Assembly: GCA_945867875.1 (NCBI GenBank)
Contig: CAMBJF010000123.1
Span: 1-7,150 of the forward strand
Reading direction: 5' to 3'
Origin: an uncultured Ruminococcus sp.
GTDB lineage: Bacteria > Bacillota > Clostridia > Oscillospirales > Ruminococcaceae
Length of the DNA: 7,150 nt
Shown piece by piece: positions 1-5,619 of the stretch; within the stretch, counting starts at the first letter, position 1; every line of letters begins with the position of its first letter. A program made the translations under genes and the position numbers. The notes beneath the pieces were generated by a model, which did no database searches, had not been told where the DNA came from, and was given only the letters and a program-made list of their open reading frames with translations.

Positions 1-28
1 AAATCGGTAGGAAACACGCTTTAATATT

Positions 29-1258
29 TTACTGGTTAAGTCTGAAATGAACGGGTATGCCGTTTCGATATTCGGTAATGACCTCGCCCTGAATAAGGGG
101 CAGGAAATAGTTCAGCGCATCGGTGGTAACATCGCATTTGTCATCGGTTATCCACTCAGCAGGAAAATACTTTTCCTTGTTCGCAGCCTCAGCCACATCA
201 AAGGAAACTATCTCGATTCTGTAAGGCTCGTTGCTTATTCTTCTGTAGCCCATCATACGTCCGCTGCTGCCCGAAAGAGCACAGTCAACAGCCGCAGAGC
301 CTATCCTTTCGGCTTCATCAAGATCGGTGAGGGAAGCGATGTGGGAGCTGCATCTCTGCATAACATTCAGCTCAATGGAACGTACCTTGCAGCCGAATCT
401 GTCCGCACATCGGTGTTCAAGATATTTCGCAACGCCTGAATTGTCCGTATGTCCGAAAGCGTCCGCACCTGTTTTCACATACTGCCTGTCTGTGGGTACG
501 ATGCCCTCGGAAACAGCGATAATAACAGCACGGTAGCGCTTCATCATTCGTCCCACATCATCAAGAAAATGCTCCATATCAAAGCCGTTTGGGAACGCTT
601 CGGGAACATAGATAAGGTGAGGCGCAGGCTCGCCGTTTGCACGGAGAACGCAGGAGGACGCCGTGAGCCAGCCCGCATTTCTGCCCATTATCTCAACGAT
701 GGTGATGGACTGGATACTGTAAACACGGCTGTCTCTGATAATTTCCTGCAAAGTCGTGGCAACATACTTTGCGGCAGAGCCGAAGCCGGGGGTGTGGTCG
801 GTCATAGGGAGGTCGTTGTCGATAGTCTTGGGCACGCCGATAATTTTGATGTCCTTGCCCACAGCCTTGCAGTAGCGGTCAAGCTTCATAACTGTGTCCA
901 TAGAGTCATTTCCGCCGATGTAGAAAAACGCCTTTATGTCATATTCCTCAAAGGTCTTGATTATCTTCATATATTCAGCCTCGGTGCGGCTGTCCTCGGG
1001 GTCATATTCCGCCAGCTTGTAGCGGCAGGAGCCAAGAACGGTGGAGGGAGTTTTTTTCATAAGCTCCACATCGTGTTCGGAGGTGAGAATGCTGTCAAGT
1101 GGAACGAGATTTTCCTTTATCATACCCTCGATGCCGTTGATAGAGCCGTATATCCTGCCTATCTCGGGACATTTGAGAGCTCTGCGAAAAATCCCCGCAA
1201 GAGAAGCGTTGATAGCGGCTGTGGGACCACCTGACTGAGCTGCTGCAATATTAAACAT
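29..1258 (-). CDS. pfp: 6-phosphofructokinase, probably pyrophosphate-dependent
   Basis: This is a cytoplasmic glycolytic enzyme that phosphorylates fructose 6-phosphate to fructose 1,6-bisphosphate. The 409-residue product begins MFNIAAAQSGGPTAAIN, the phosphoryl-donor glycine-rich loop at residues 8-16. GGND lies at 115-118 and PKTIDNDL at 143-150, holding the catalytic Asp147 and Asp149. PGFGSAAKY is at 157-165, MGR at 191-193 and QR at 301-302, the last two being substrate-binding motifs of the family. Asp118 replaces the glycine of ATP-dependent enzymes (GGDG), and Lys144 stands before TIDND. In the family both changes go with use of pyrophosphate, so PPi dependence is a family-based inference. 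I chose the ATG at 1258 because AAAAGGA lies 10 bases upstream and the protein begins at the usual family N-terminus. The open frame continues to 1387, but the extra 43 residues have no family character and would cross the probable promoter. No terminator is visible in the 28 bases beyond the stop. Confidence 0.93.
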   Translation of the reverse strand: MFNIAAAQSGGPTAAINASLAGIFRRALKCPEIGRIYGSINGIEGMIKENLVPLDSILTSEHDVELMKKTPSTVLGSCRYKLAEYDPEDSRTEAEYMKIIKTFEEYDIKAFFYIGGNDSMDTVMKLDRYCKAVGKDIKIIGVPKTIDNDLPMTDHTPGFGSAAKYVATTLQEIIRDSRVYSIQSITIVEIMGRNAGWLTASSCVLRANGEPAPHLIYVPEAFPNGFDMEHFLDDVGRMMKRYRAVIIAVSEGIVPTDRQYVKTGADAFGHTDNSGVAKYLEHRCADRFGCKVRSIELNVMQRCSSHIASLTDLDEAERIGSAAVDCALSGSSGRMMGYRRISNEPYRIEIVSFDVAEAANKEKYFPAEWITDDKCDVTTDALNYFLPLIQGEVITEYRNGIPVHFRLNQ

Positions 1259-1303
1259 AACGTTACCGTCCTTTTCACCGAAAGCGCTCGGCTTATTTTC
1301 CTG

Positions 1304-1309
1304 ATTATA
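1304..1309 (-). promoter_or_regulatory. Probable -10 box of the phosphofructokinase gene
   Basis: A perfect TATAAT on the minus strand lies 45 bases before the chosen ATG. It would give a leader of about 38 nt containing the AAAAGGA ribosome binding site (1269-1275). No good TTGACA-like -35 hexamer is found 16-18 bases upstream, so the promoter may be weak or helped by an activator. That last point is inference. Confidence 0.5.
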
Positions 1310-1347
1310 TTTTAACACAGGGAGCGGATATAATGCTATATGCAGAC

Positions 1348-1410
1348 TTAACGATATTTTTTGTGAATGTTGTTCAAATCGTGGCACATTTTCACATAAA
1401 ATATCGTGAA
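1348..1410. repeat. Two near-identical 20-bp dyads in opposite orientation upstream of the phosphofructokinase gene
   Basis: The plus strand at 1348-1367 reads TTAACGATATTTTTTGTGAA. The minus strand over 1391-1410 reads TTCACGATATTTTATGTGAA. The two agree at 18 of 20 positions. Each copy is itself a dyad of the form TTCAC-N10-GTGAA, imperfect by one base in the first copy. Their centres are 43 bp apart, about four helical turns, so both would face the same side of the DNA. Relative to a start site near 1297 they sit at about -60 and -103. This fits a pair of protein-binding operators, but a hairpin made by the whole inverted repeat (1351-1407) is also possible. I do not recognise the regulator. 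Confidence 0.5.
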
Positions 1411-1440
1411 AAGGTTTACATTTTTGGCAGTTACAAATCT

Positions 1441-1488
1441 CAAAAAGCAGAAAGCACCACAGCTGTCACGCTGTGATGCTTTCTGCTT
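1441..1488 (-). terminator. Intrinsic terminator of the nifS-nifU unit
   Basis: The 18-base arms 1445-1462 and 1471-1488 pair at 17 positions, with one C/A mismatch and an 8-base loop (1463-1470). Read on the minus strand, the hairpin begins 23 bases after the nifU stop and runs into a T5 tract (1442-1446). The plus-strand side is followed by ATATTTATTT, so some termination in the other direction is possible. Confidence 0.9.
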
Positions 1489-1511
1489 ATATTTATTTAA
1501 GGGGAAAACTT

Positions 1512-1937
1512 TTAGTGGCAGGACTCGCACTCGGGAATTTTGCCCACAATAGGCTCGGGGTCAACGCCCTGACGCTTGTAATAGTCCGCAATGGCGCTCT
1601 TGAGTGACTGCTCTGCAAGAACGGAGCAGTGTATCTTTGAATCGGGCAGACCCTCGAGAGCCTCAACAACAGCCTTGTTTGTTATTTTGAGAGCATCTTC
1701 AATTTTCTTGCCCTTTATCATCTCGGTAGCCATAGAAGATGTTGCAACAGCAGCGCCGCAGCCAAAGGTCTTGAACTTAACATCAGTGATGATGCCGTTG
1801 TCCACCTTAATGTACATCTTCATAATATCGCCGCACTTTGCGTTGCCTACCTCGCCAACACCGTCAGCGTCCTCTATCTCACCGACGTTTCTGGGGTTTG
1901 CAAAATGGTCCATAACCTTTTCACTATATAACATCAT
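1512..1937 (-). CDS. nifU: Iron-sulfur cluster assembly scaffold protein, NifU/IscU family
   Basis: This cytoplasmic scaffold builds Fe-S clusters from iron and the sulfur delivered by the cysteine desulfurase encoded just upstream. The 141-residue product is a single IscU-type domain with no C-terminal Nfu or ferredoxin domain. The cluster ligands are all present: Cys35 and Asp37 in NAKCGD, Cys60 in TFGCGAA, and His103-Cys104 in KIHCSVLAE. These match Cys37, Asp39, Cys63, His105 and Cys106 of E. coli IscU. The N-terminus (LYSEKVMDHFANPRNVGEI) is the usual one. Two ATG codons are adjacent (1937 and 1934); I chose the first because it is nearer the AAAGGAG site at 1949-1955, 11 bases away. An in-frame TTG at 1961 has no ribosome binding site and adds no conserved residues. 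The protein ends in CESCH, an extra CxxC pair outside the core fold. The gene is co-transcribed with nifS and closed by the terminator at 1441-1488. Confidence 0.95.
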   Translation of the reverse strand: MMLYSEKVMDHFANPRNVGEIEDADGVGEVGNAKCGDIMKMYIKVDNGIITDVKFKTFGCGAAVATSSMATEMIKGKKIEDALKITNKAVVEALEGLPDSKIHCSVLAEQSLKSAIADYYKRQGVDPEPIVGKIPECESCH

Positions 1938-1948
1938 AATAGATCGAT

Positions 1949-1955
1949 CTCCTTT
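1949..1955 (-). promoter_or_regulatory. Ribosome binding site of nifU, overlapping the nifS stop
   Basis: The minus strand reads AAAGGAG here, complementary to the 16S rRNA end. It overlaps the TAA stop of nifS (1954-1956) by two bases, so ribosomes finishing nifS would sit on the nifU start site. This points to translational coupling and supports the ATG at 1937 over the TTG at 1961. Confidence 0.75.
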
Positions 1956-3180
1956 ACTCAACGGGTGAAACGAAGCTGAGCCAGCGTTCGGTACCCTGCT
2001 TTTTATTCTTGATATCTTCCCAGAGAGGGGACATATTTCTTATCTTTTCAACCACAGTCTTAACGACCTCGATGATGTAATCGCCGTCCTCCGGTGTGAT
2101 GGGGTCGGCAATGGAAAGTCTCATAGAGCCGTGAGCGACTTCGTGGGGAAGTCCGAGAGACAGCAGAACGTGTGAGGGGTCAAGTGAGCCGCTTGTGCAG
2201 GCAGAACCGCTTGATGCGCAGATGCCGTTCATATCCAGCATAAGCAGGAGGGATTCGCCCTCAACGCCGAGGAATGAAATGTTGATATTTCCTGCAAGAC
2301 GATGCTCGATGCCGCCGTTGAGACGGGAAGCGGGAACACTGCTCAGAATGCCGTCAATGATGTGGTCACGAATTGCGGAAATTCTCTCGGTCTTAGCGGG
2401 GATATCAGCGCAGGCGTCTTCAACTGCACGGGCAAGTCCCACGATAGCAGGAACATTCTCTGTTCCCGCACGTCTGCCCTTTTCCTGTCCGCCGCCGTGG
2501 ATAAGGTTTGGAAGAACGATGCCCTTTCTCACATAAAGGAAGCCGATGCCTTTCTGAGCGTGGATCTTGTGACCCGACATACTCATCATATCAATGCCCT
2601 GCTCCTTGACGTTAATGGGAACATTTCCCACAGCCTGAACAGCGTCTGTGTGGAACAGAACGCCTTTCTTGTGACAGACCTCGGCAATTTCGGGGATAGG
2701 CATTATAGTTCCTATCTCGTTGTTTGCGTACATAATGGTAACGAGAGCGGTGTCCTCTCTGATAGCGTCCTCCACCTGCTTTGCGGTAACATAGCCCTTA
2801 TCGCCAACAGGAAGATAGGTTATCTCAAAGCCCTTTTTTGCAAGATATTCGCAGGTGTGGAGCACAGCGTGATGCTCAAAAGCGGTGGTGACAATGTGCT
2901 TCTTGCCCTTGGCGAAAAGCTTGTCCGCAACTCCCTTGATAGCCCAGTTATCAGCCTCGGAGCCGCCGCTTGTGAAATATATCTCAGAGGGCTGACAGCC
3001 GAAAACCGAAGCTATCCTTGCTCTTGCGTCCTCAACGGCTCTTCCCGCATTTCTGCCGAGCCTGTAAATGCTTGAGGGATTTCCGTATTCCTCGGTGAAA
3101 TAAGGGAGCATTTCACTGAGAACGCTTTCGGAAACCTTAGTCGTAGCCGAATTATCGGCGTAAATATAACGTTTTTCCAT
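1954..3180 (-). CDS. nifS: Cysteine desulfurase, NifS/IscS family
   Basis: This PLP enzyme takes sulfur from L-cysteine, leaving alanine, and holds it as a persulfide for Fe-S assembly and possibly for tRNA thiolation. The 408-residue product is the usual length of a group I (IscS/NifS) enzyme. Visible motifs are GGSEADN (72-78) for PLP phosphate, HH at 103-104 with the catalytic His, NNEIGT (153-158), HTDAVQ (177-182) with Asp179 and Gln182, SGHK (202-205) with the PLP lysine Lys205, RRAGTEN (236-242), and SGSACTSG with catalytic Cys328. These are within one residue of E. coli IscS numbering. The Cys lies in the long flexible loop of group I, not the short SufS loop. The tail after MSPLWED (383-389) runs about 19 residues further, is polar and has no recognised motif. 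The ATG at 3180 follows AAAGG (3191-3195) at a 10-base spacing. It is the first gene of the operon; nifU follows after 16 bases. Confidence 0.96.
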   Translation of the reverse strand: MEKRYIYADNSATTKVSESVLSEMLPYFTEEYGNPSSIYRLGRNAGRAVEDARARIASVFGCQPSEIYFTSGGSEADNWAIKGVADKLFAKGKKHIVTTAFEHHAVLHTCEYLAKKGFEITYLPVGDKGYVTAKQVEDAIREDTALVTIMYANNEIGTIMPIPEIAEVCHKKGVLFHTDAVQAVGNVPINVKEQGIDMMSMSGHKIHAQKGIGFLYVRKGIVLPNLIHGGGQEKGRRAGTENVPAIVGLARAVEDACADIPAKTERISAIRDHIIDGILSSVPASRLNGGIEHRLAGNINISFLGVEGESLLLMLDMNGICASSGSACTSGSLDPSHVLLSLGLPHEVAHGSMRLSIADPITPEDGDYIIEVVKTVVEKIRNMSPLWEDIKNKKQGTERWLSFVSPVE

Positions 3181-3195
3181 CTGAACCCAGCCTTT

Positions 3196-3218
3196 CGGAT
3201 AGTAATATTACAATTCCG
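3196..3218. promoter_or_regulatory. Palindrome abutting the nifS ribosome binding site
   Basis: A perfect 10-bp palindrome, GTAATATTAC (3202-3211), is flanked by CGGA (3196-3199) and TCCG (3215-3218) with 2- and 3-base offsets. It sits in the nifS leader directly before the AAAGG site at 3191-3195. It could be an operator or a small mRNA hairpin that affects ribosome access. The sequence shows only the symmetry; any function is inference. Confidence 0.35.
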
Positions 3219-3279
3219 TTAGGATTAGTATGATTTAAAGAATCACAAAAGCCTGACGGTGATTTTTATTTATGTTCTT

Positions 3280-3312
3280 ATTATATACCTATACGGTGGG
3301 AATTACAATAGG
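3280..3312 (-). promoter_or_regulatory. Promoter of the nifS-nifU operon with overlapping dyad
   Basis: On the minus strand TTGTAA (3303-3308) and TATAAT (3280-3285) are separated by exactly 17 bases, a near-consensus vegetative promoter. Transcription would start near 3272, giving a leader of about 92 nt. A dyad, CCTAT (3288-3292) with ATAGG (3308-3312), spans the spacer and touches the -35 box, a position suited to a repressor. Rrf2-family regulators such as IscR or CymR control many such operons, but the site's identity is inference. Confidence 0.65.
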
Positions 3313-3423
3313 CTAACAATCATTTTTCCCTTTTGCACAGTTTTTTTGTAGCATTTTCTGTATTATTGTAGAATTTTGCAAACAGCATAATTTTCACAGG
3401 TAATATTTTTCATTGCAAGTAAA

Positions 3424-3429
3424 TATAAT
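3424..3429 (+). promoter_or_regulatory. Probable -10 box of the flippase gene
   Basis: A perfect plus-strand TATAAT lies 23 bases before the ATG at 3453, with the ribosome binding site GAAAGGA (3441-3447) between them. Expected transcription would start near 3436, leaving a very short leader. No convincing -35 hexamer occurs 16-18 bases upstream in this AT-rich stretch, so confidence is modest. Confidence 0.4.
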
Positions 3430-3452
3430 ATCTAAAAAGTGAAAGGACGAAA

Positions 3453-5006
3453 ATGCAGATGAACGTGCTGTGCATATCCGAAAAGCAGATTGCCCGTGAC
3501 GCAGTGAAAATGACACTTCTGAGCCTTGCGATGCAAACGGCGGCAATGATCTTCAACGCTGTTCTGTCCGACAAGGCGGGCACGGCGGCGGTGGGGCTTA
3601 TGTCCCTGATATTCACCCTTTTCGGTTTTATTATGGTGCTTGCAAACGGAAATATACTCACCTCCACAAGCCGATTTGTTTCGGAGGCACGAGGGGCGGG
3701 GCACAGAAATTTTTCCAAGGTAATGAGCTATTCCCTGACCTTTTCATTCTGCCTTTCCGCCTCATTCAGCATAATTTCGTTTATCTCCGCAGACTTTCTC
3801 GGGACAAGACTTCTTCACAGCACCGAGCTGTCCCTTGCGGTCAGATTTATCTCCCTGAGTCTCCCCTTTGCCTCCGCAGGCTCCTGCATCAAGGGCTATT
3901 TTCACGGCATTCGCAAGGTAGATGTGCCGATGCGGGGCGACCTGATCGAGTTTGCGGCAAAATGGGGCTGTCTTTTCGCAGGGCTTGTCTTTTTCGGCGG
4001 CACGGACTTTTTCTACACAATGACCGCCGCCAGCATTCTTTTCGGTGAATTTATAAGCTTTGTCTATTACGCTTTCAGGTACATAAGCGAGTACAGGACG
4101 TTCCACACTCTTCCCCTCTGCACCGCTCCCCTTGCCACCGATACATTTTCGGGATATCTGAAAGGCTCCCTGCCAATACTTCTCAGCGGCTATGTCCAGA
4201 TGCTTATGTCAACAGCAAATGAGCTTCTTGTTCCCGCCGCACTGCTCAAATACAGCCGCAGCACCGAAAATGCCCTCAGCTGCTATGGCTGCTTTGAAGC
4301 GCTCATAATGCCCGCCCTCTTTTTCCCCTCCGCCGTCCTCGGCAGCCTTTCGGGGATAATCATACCCGAAGCCGCCCTTGCAAACCGATGCCGTGACAGG
4401 GATATTCGCCGCAAAAGGCTCTCAGCCCTCACCGACAGCACATTCTGCAAGGCATTTTCCTACTCATTTTTCATCGCCGCCTTATTCTTTTTCGGCGGCG
4501 CATCGGCAGGACATATCCTCTGCCCCGAGGAAGAGCTTGTGAGCCGCTCCCTTGTGATACTTGCCCCAGTTATCCCGTTTATTTATCTGGAAATAGTGCT
4601 GGAGGGGCTGCTCAAAGGAATGGGCAGGCAGAATTTTTCAACGGTTAACTCGCTTTTTGAATACGCCGTGCGCATCGGCTGCGTGATGATATTTGTGGGC
4701 AAAATAGGCTTCGGCGGCGTGCTCATTTCCTATTATGCAAGCAATGTTCTGAGCAATATCGCAAGGATAGTGGTTGTCTGCCGTGAAGCGGGACTGCGGT
4801 TCGACGTAAAAAAATACGCAGTCTGCCCTATGCTCAAAGGCATTGCCTGCTGTATTTTCGGAAAGGCTGTGGTCACGCTTACCCGTGCGGGATATTCGGG
4901 GGAGCTTGTGAGCCTTGTGCTGTTTGTGCTGTCGGCTTCGGCGGCGTTTGGCGTCATCGGTATGGGACAGATAAAGCGGCGCAAAACAAGCTGTGAATGT
5001 GAGTGA
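3453..5006 (+). CDS. MOP-superfamily membrane flippase, SpoVB/polysaccharide-exporter type
   Basis: This is a polytopic inner-membrane protein of 517 residues with about 14 predicted helices, at roughly 17-38, 45-67, 90-115, 125-149, 167-184, 187-208, 235-262, 277-303, 331-354, 362-384, 400-418, 421-442, 457-476 and 482-506. Family-like features are SRFVSEARGAG (73-83) after helix 2, IKGYFHGIRK (146-155) after helix 4, and LLKGMGRQNFSTVNSLFEYAVRI (386-408) near helix 11. This pattern resembles SpoVB and related MurJ/Wzx-type lipid-linked sugar flippases more than drug-exporting MATE pumps. The substrate cannot be read from sequence; a cell-wall or polysaccharide precursor is an inference. The start is set by GAAAGGA shortly before the ATG. 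It is transcribed away from nifS and stands alone, with no glycan genes nearby. It carries 16 cysteines, including a C-terminal CEC. Family is fairly sure, exact subfamily is not. Confidence 0.8.
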   Translation: MQMNVLCISEKQIARDAVKMTLLSLAMQTAAMIFNAVLSDKAGTAAVGLMSLIFTLFGFIMVLANGNILTSTSRFVSEARGAGHRNFSKVMSYSLTFSFCLSASFSIISFISADFLGTRLLHSTELSLAVRFISLSLPFASAGSCIKGYFHGIRKVDVPMRGDLIEFAAKWGCLFAGLVFFGGTDFFYTMTAASILFGEFISFVYYAFRYISEYRTFHTLPLCTAPLATDTFSGYLKGSLPILLSGYVQMLMSTANELLVPAALLKYSRSTENALSCYGCFEALIMPALFFPSAVLGSLSGIIIPEAALANRCRDRDIRRKRLSALTDSTFCKAFSYSFFIAALFFFGGASAGHILCPEEELVSRSLVILAPVIPFIYLEIVLEGLLKGMGRQNFSTVNSLFEYAVRIGCVMIFVGKIGFGGVLISYYASNVLSNIARIVVVCREAGLRFDVKKYAVCPMLKGIACCIFGKAVVTLTRAGYSGELVSLVLFVLSASAAFGVIGMGQIKRRKTSCECE

Positions 5007-5020
5007 TATGATTTATTATT

Positions 5021-5536
5021 TCACTTTACCCGAAACTTTTTCCTCTCATCATTTACAACGATCTCCACCTCCGCAGGCGGCTCTGCCGCAAGCTTTATGG
5101 CGATCTTCGGGCGGATATCATAGTCACCCAGCCTGTCTATAGGCAGCCAGTGCATCTTTTCAGCCACAGACATATCCCCGCCCATAACGCTCCGTGAAGC
5201 TATGTCTGTTTTGACAGCGGGTTTCATCAGATAATATATCTCTACGGCGTGACATTCAAGCCCGTCAAGGGAACTGTCGCCGTCAAAAAAATTCTCGATA
5301 ATGCATATGGGGCGTTCTATCTCCAGCTCCAGCCCCGTTTCCTCCATAGTCTCACGGAGCACTGCATCACGGGAATATTCACCCATATGCACGCCGCCGC
5401 CAACGGTATAATAATAATCGTCACGGTAATTTGCGGCAAAAAGGGCATATTCCTCCGAAATTATAACAGCCCCCACTCGGTAGCGGAACCAGTTCTGCCC
5501 CGATGTAAAACAGCAGTCACGATTGTATTCGGACAT
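5021..5536 (-). CDS. Nudix hydrolase
   Basis: This soluble 171-residue enzyme should hydrolyse a nucleoside diphosphate linked to another group, with Mg2+ or Mn2+. The full Nudix box GX5EX7REUXEEXGU lies at residues 47-69, from Gly47 through Glu53, Arg61-Glu62, Glu65-Glu66 to Gly68-Leu69. The metal-binding glutamates are all present; the U position is Thr63, a common substitution. The preceding strand region (RVGAVIISEEYALFAAN, 20-36) is the usual N-terminal sheet, and HWLPIDRL (129-136) is the typical C-terminal strand motif. Substrate specificity cannot be told from these motifs. The ATG at 5536 has AAAAGGAG (5545-5552) 8 bases upstream, an excellent site. The gene converges on the flippase gene with only 14 bases between stops, and lies downstream of the symporter gene in the same direction, separated by a hairpin. 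I see no clear promoter of its own. Confidence 0.92.
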   Translation of the reverse strand: MSEYNRDCCFTSGQNWFRYRVGAVIISEEYALFAANYRDDYYYTVGGGVHMGEYSRDAVLRETMEETGLELEIERPICIIENFFDGDSSLDGLECHAVEIYYLMKPAVKTDIASRSVMGGDMSVAEKMHWLPIDRLGDYDIRPKIAIKLAAEPPAEVEIVVNDERKKFRVK

Positions 5537-5563
5537 TTATATCACTCCTTTTAATAGATACAA

Positions 5564-5599
5564 ATGCGACACTTTACTTTTCAAAATAAAGTGCCGCAT
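5564..5599 (-). terminator. Hairpin terminator after the symporter gene
   Basis: Arms ATGCG-A-CACTTTA (5564-5576) and TAAAGTG-C-CGCAT (5587-5599) pair at 12 of 13 positions around a 10-base loop. It lies 20 bases past the symporter stop. The minus-strand tail is only TTTGTATCT, so termination may leak into the Nudix gene. The plus-strand side is followed by ATTTTTAT, so it may also stop plus-strand transcripts coming through from the flippase gene. Confidence 0.65.
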
Positions 5600-5619
5600 A
5601 TTTTTATAAGTTAATCGGG

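Noticed and set aside
449..1234. A long plus-strand frame opposite the phosphofructokinase gene; a similar one lies opposite nifS (2302-3075).
   Set aside because: Both are mirror frames of strongly conserved enzymes and have no ribosome binding site or family resemblance.
1329..1334. A plus-strand TATAAT upstream of the phosphofructokinase gene.
   Set aside because: No -35 box lies at proper spacing and no plus-strand gene follows it.
1259..1387. A 43-residue N-terminal extension of the phosphofructokinase frame, with an ATG at 1387.
   Set aside because: It has no ribosome binding site, adds nothing family-like, and would run across the TATAAT box and the dyads. The ATG at 1258 has AAAAGGA in place and begins at the usual N-terminus.
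1348..1530. A 60-codon minus-strand frame between nifU and the phosphofructokinase gene.
   Set aside because: It runs through the terminator hairpin and the dyads and its product shows no domain-like pattern.
1938..1961. An upstream TTG start for nifU, overlapping the end of nifS.
   Set aside because: No ribosome binding site precedes it, and the AAAGGAG for the ATG would fall inside the coding region.
3241..3264. AATCAC/GTGATT hairpin in the nifS leader, considered as an attenuator or riboswitch part.
   Set aside because: The stem is only about six pairs with a 12-base loop and a poor T tract. No riboswitch core motif is visible around it.
5002..5025. AGTGA/TCACT inverted repeat between the flippase and Nudix stops, considered as a terminator.
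   Set aside because: Only five pairs with a 14-base loop and no T tract.
5555..5585. TTGAAA-N18-TATCTA on the minus strand as a promoter for the Nudix gene.
   Set aside because: Transcription would start inside the ribosome binding site, and the -35 part lies in the terminator loop.
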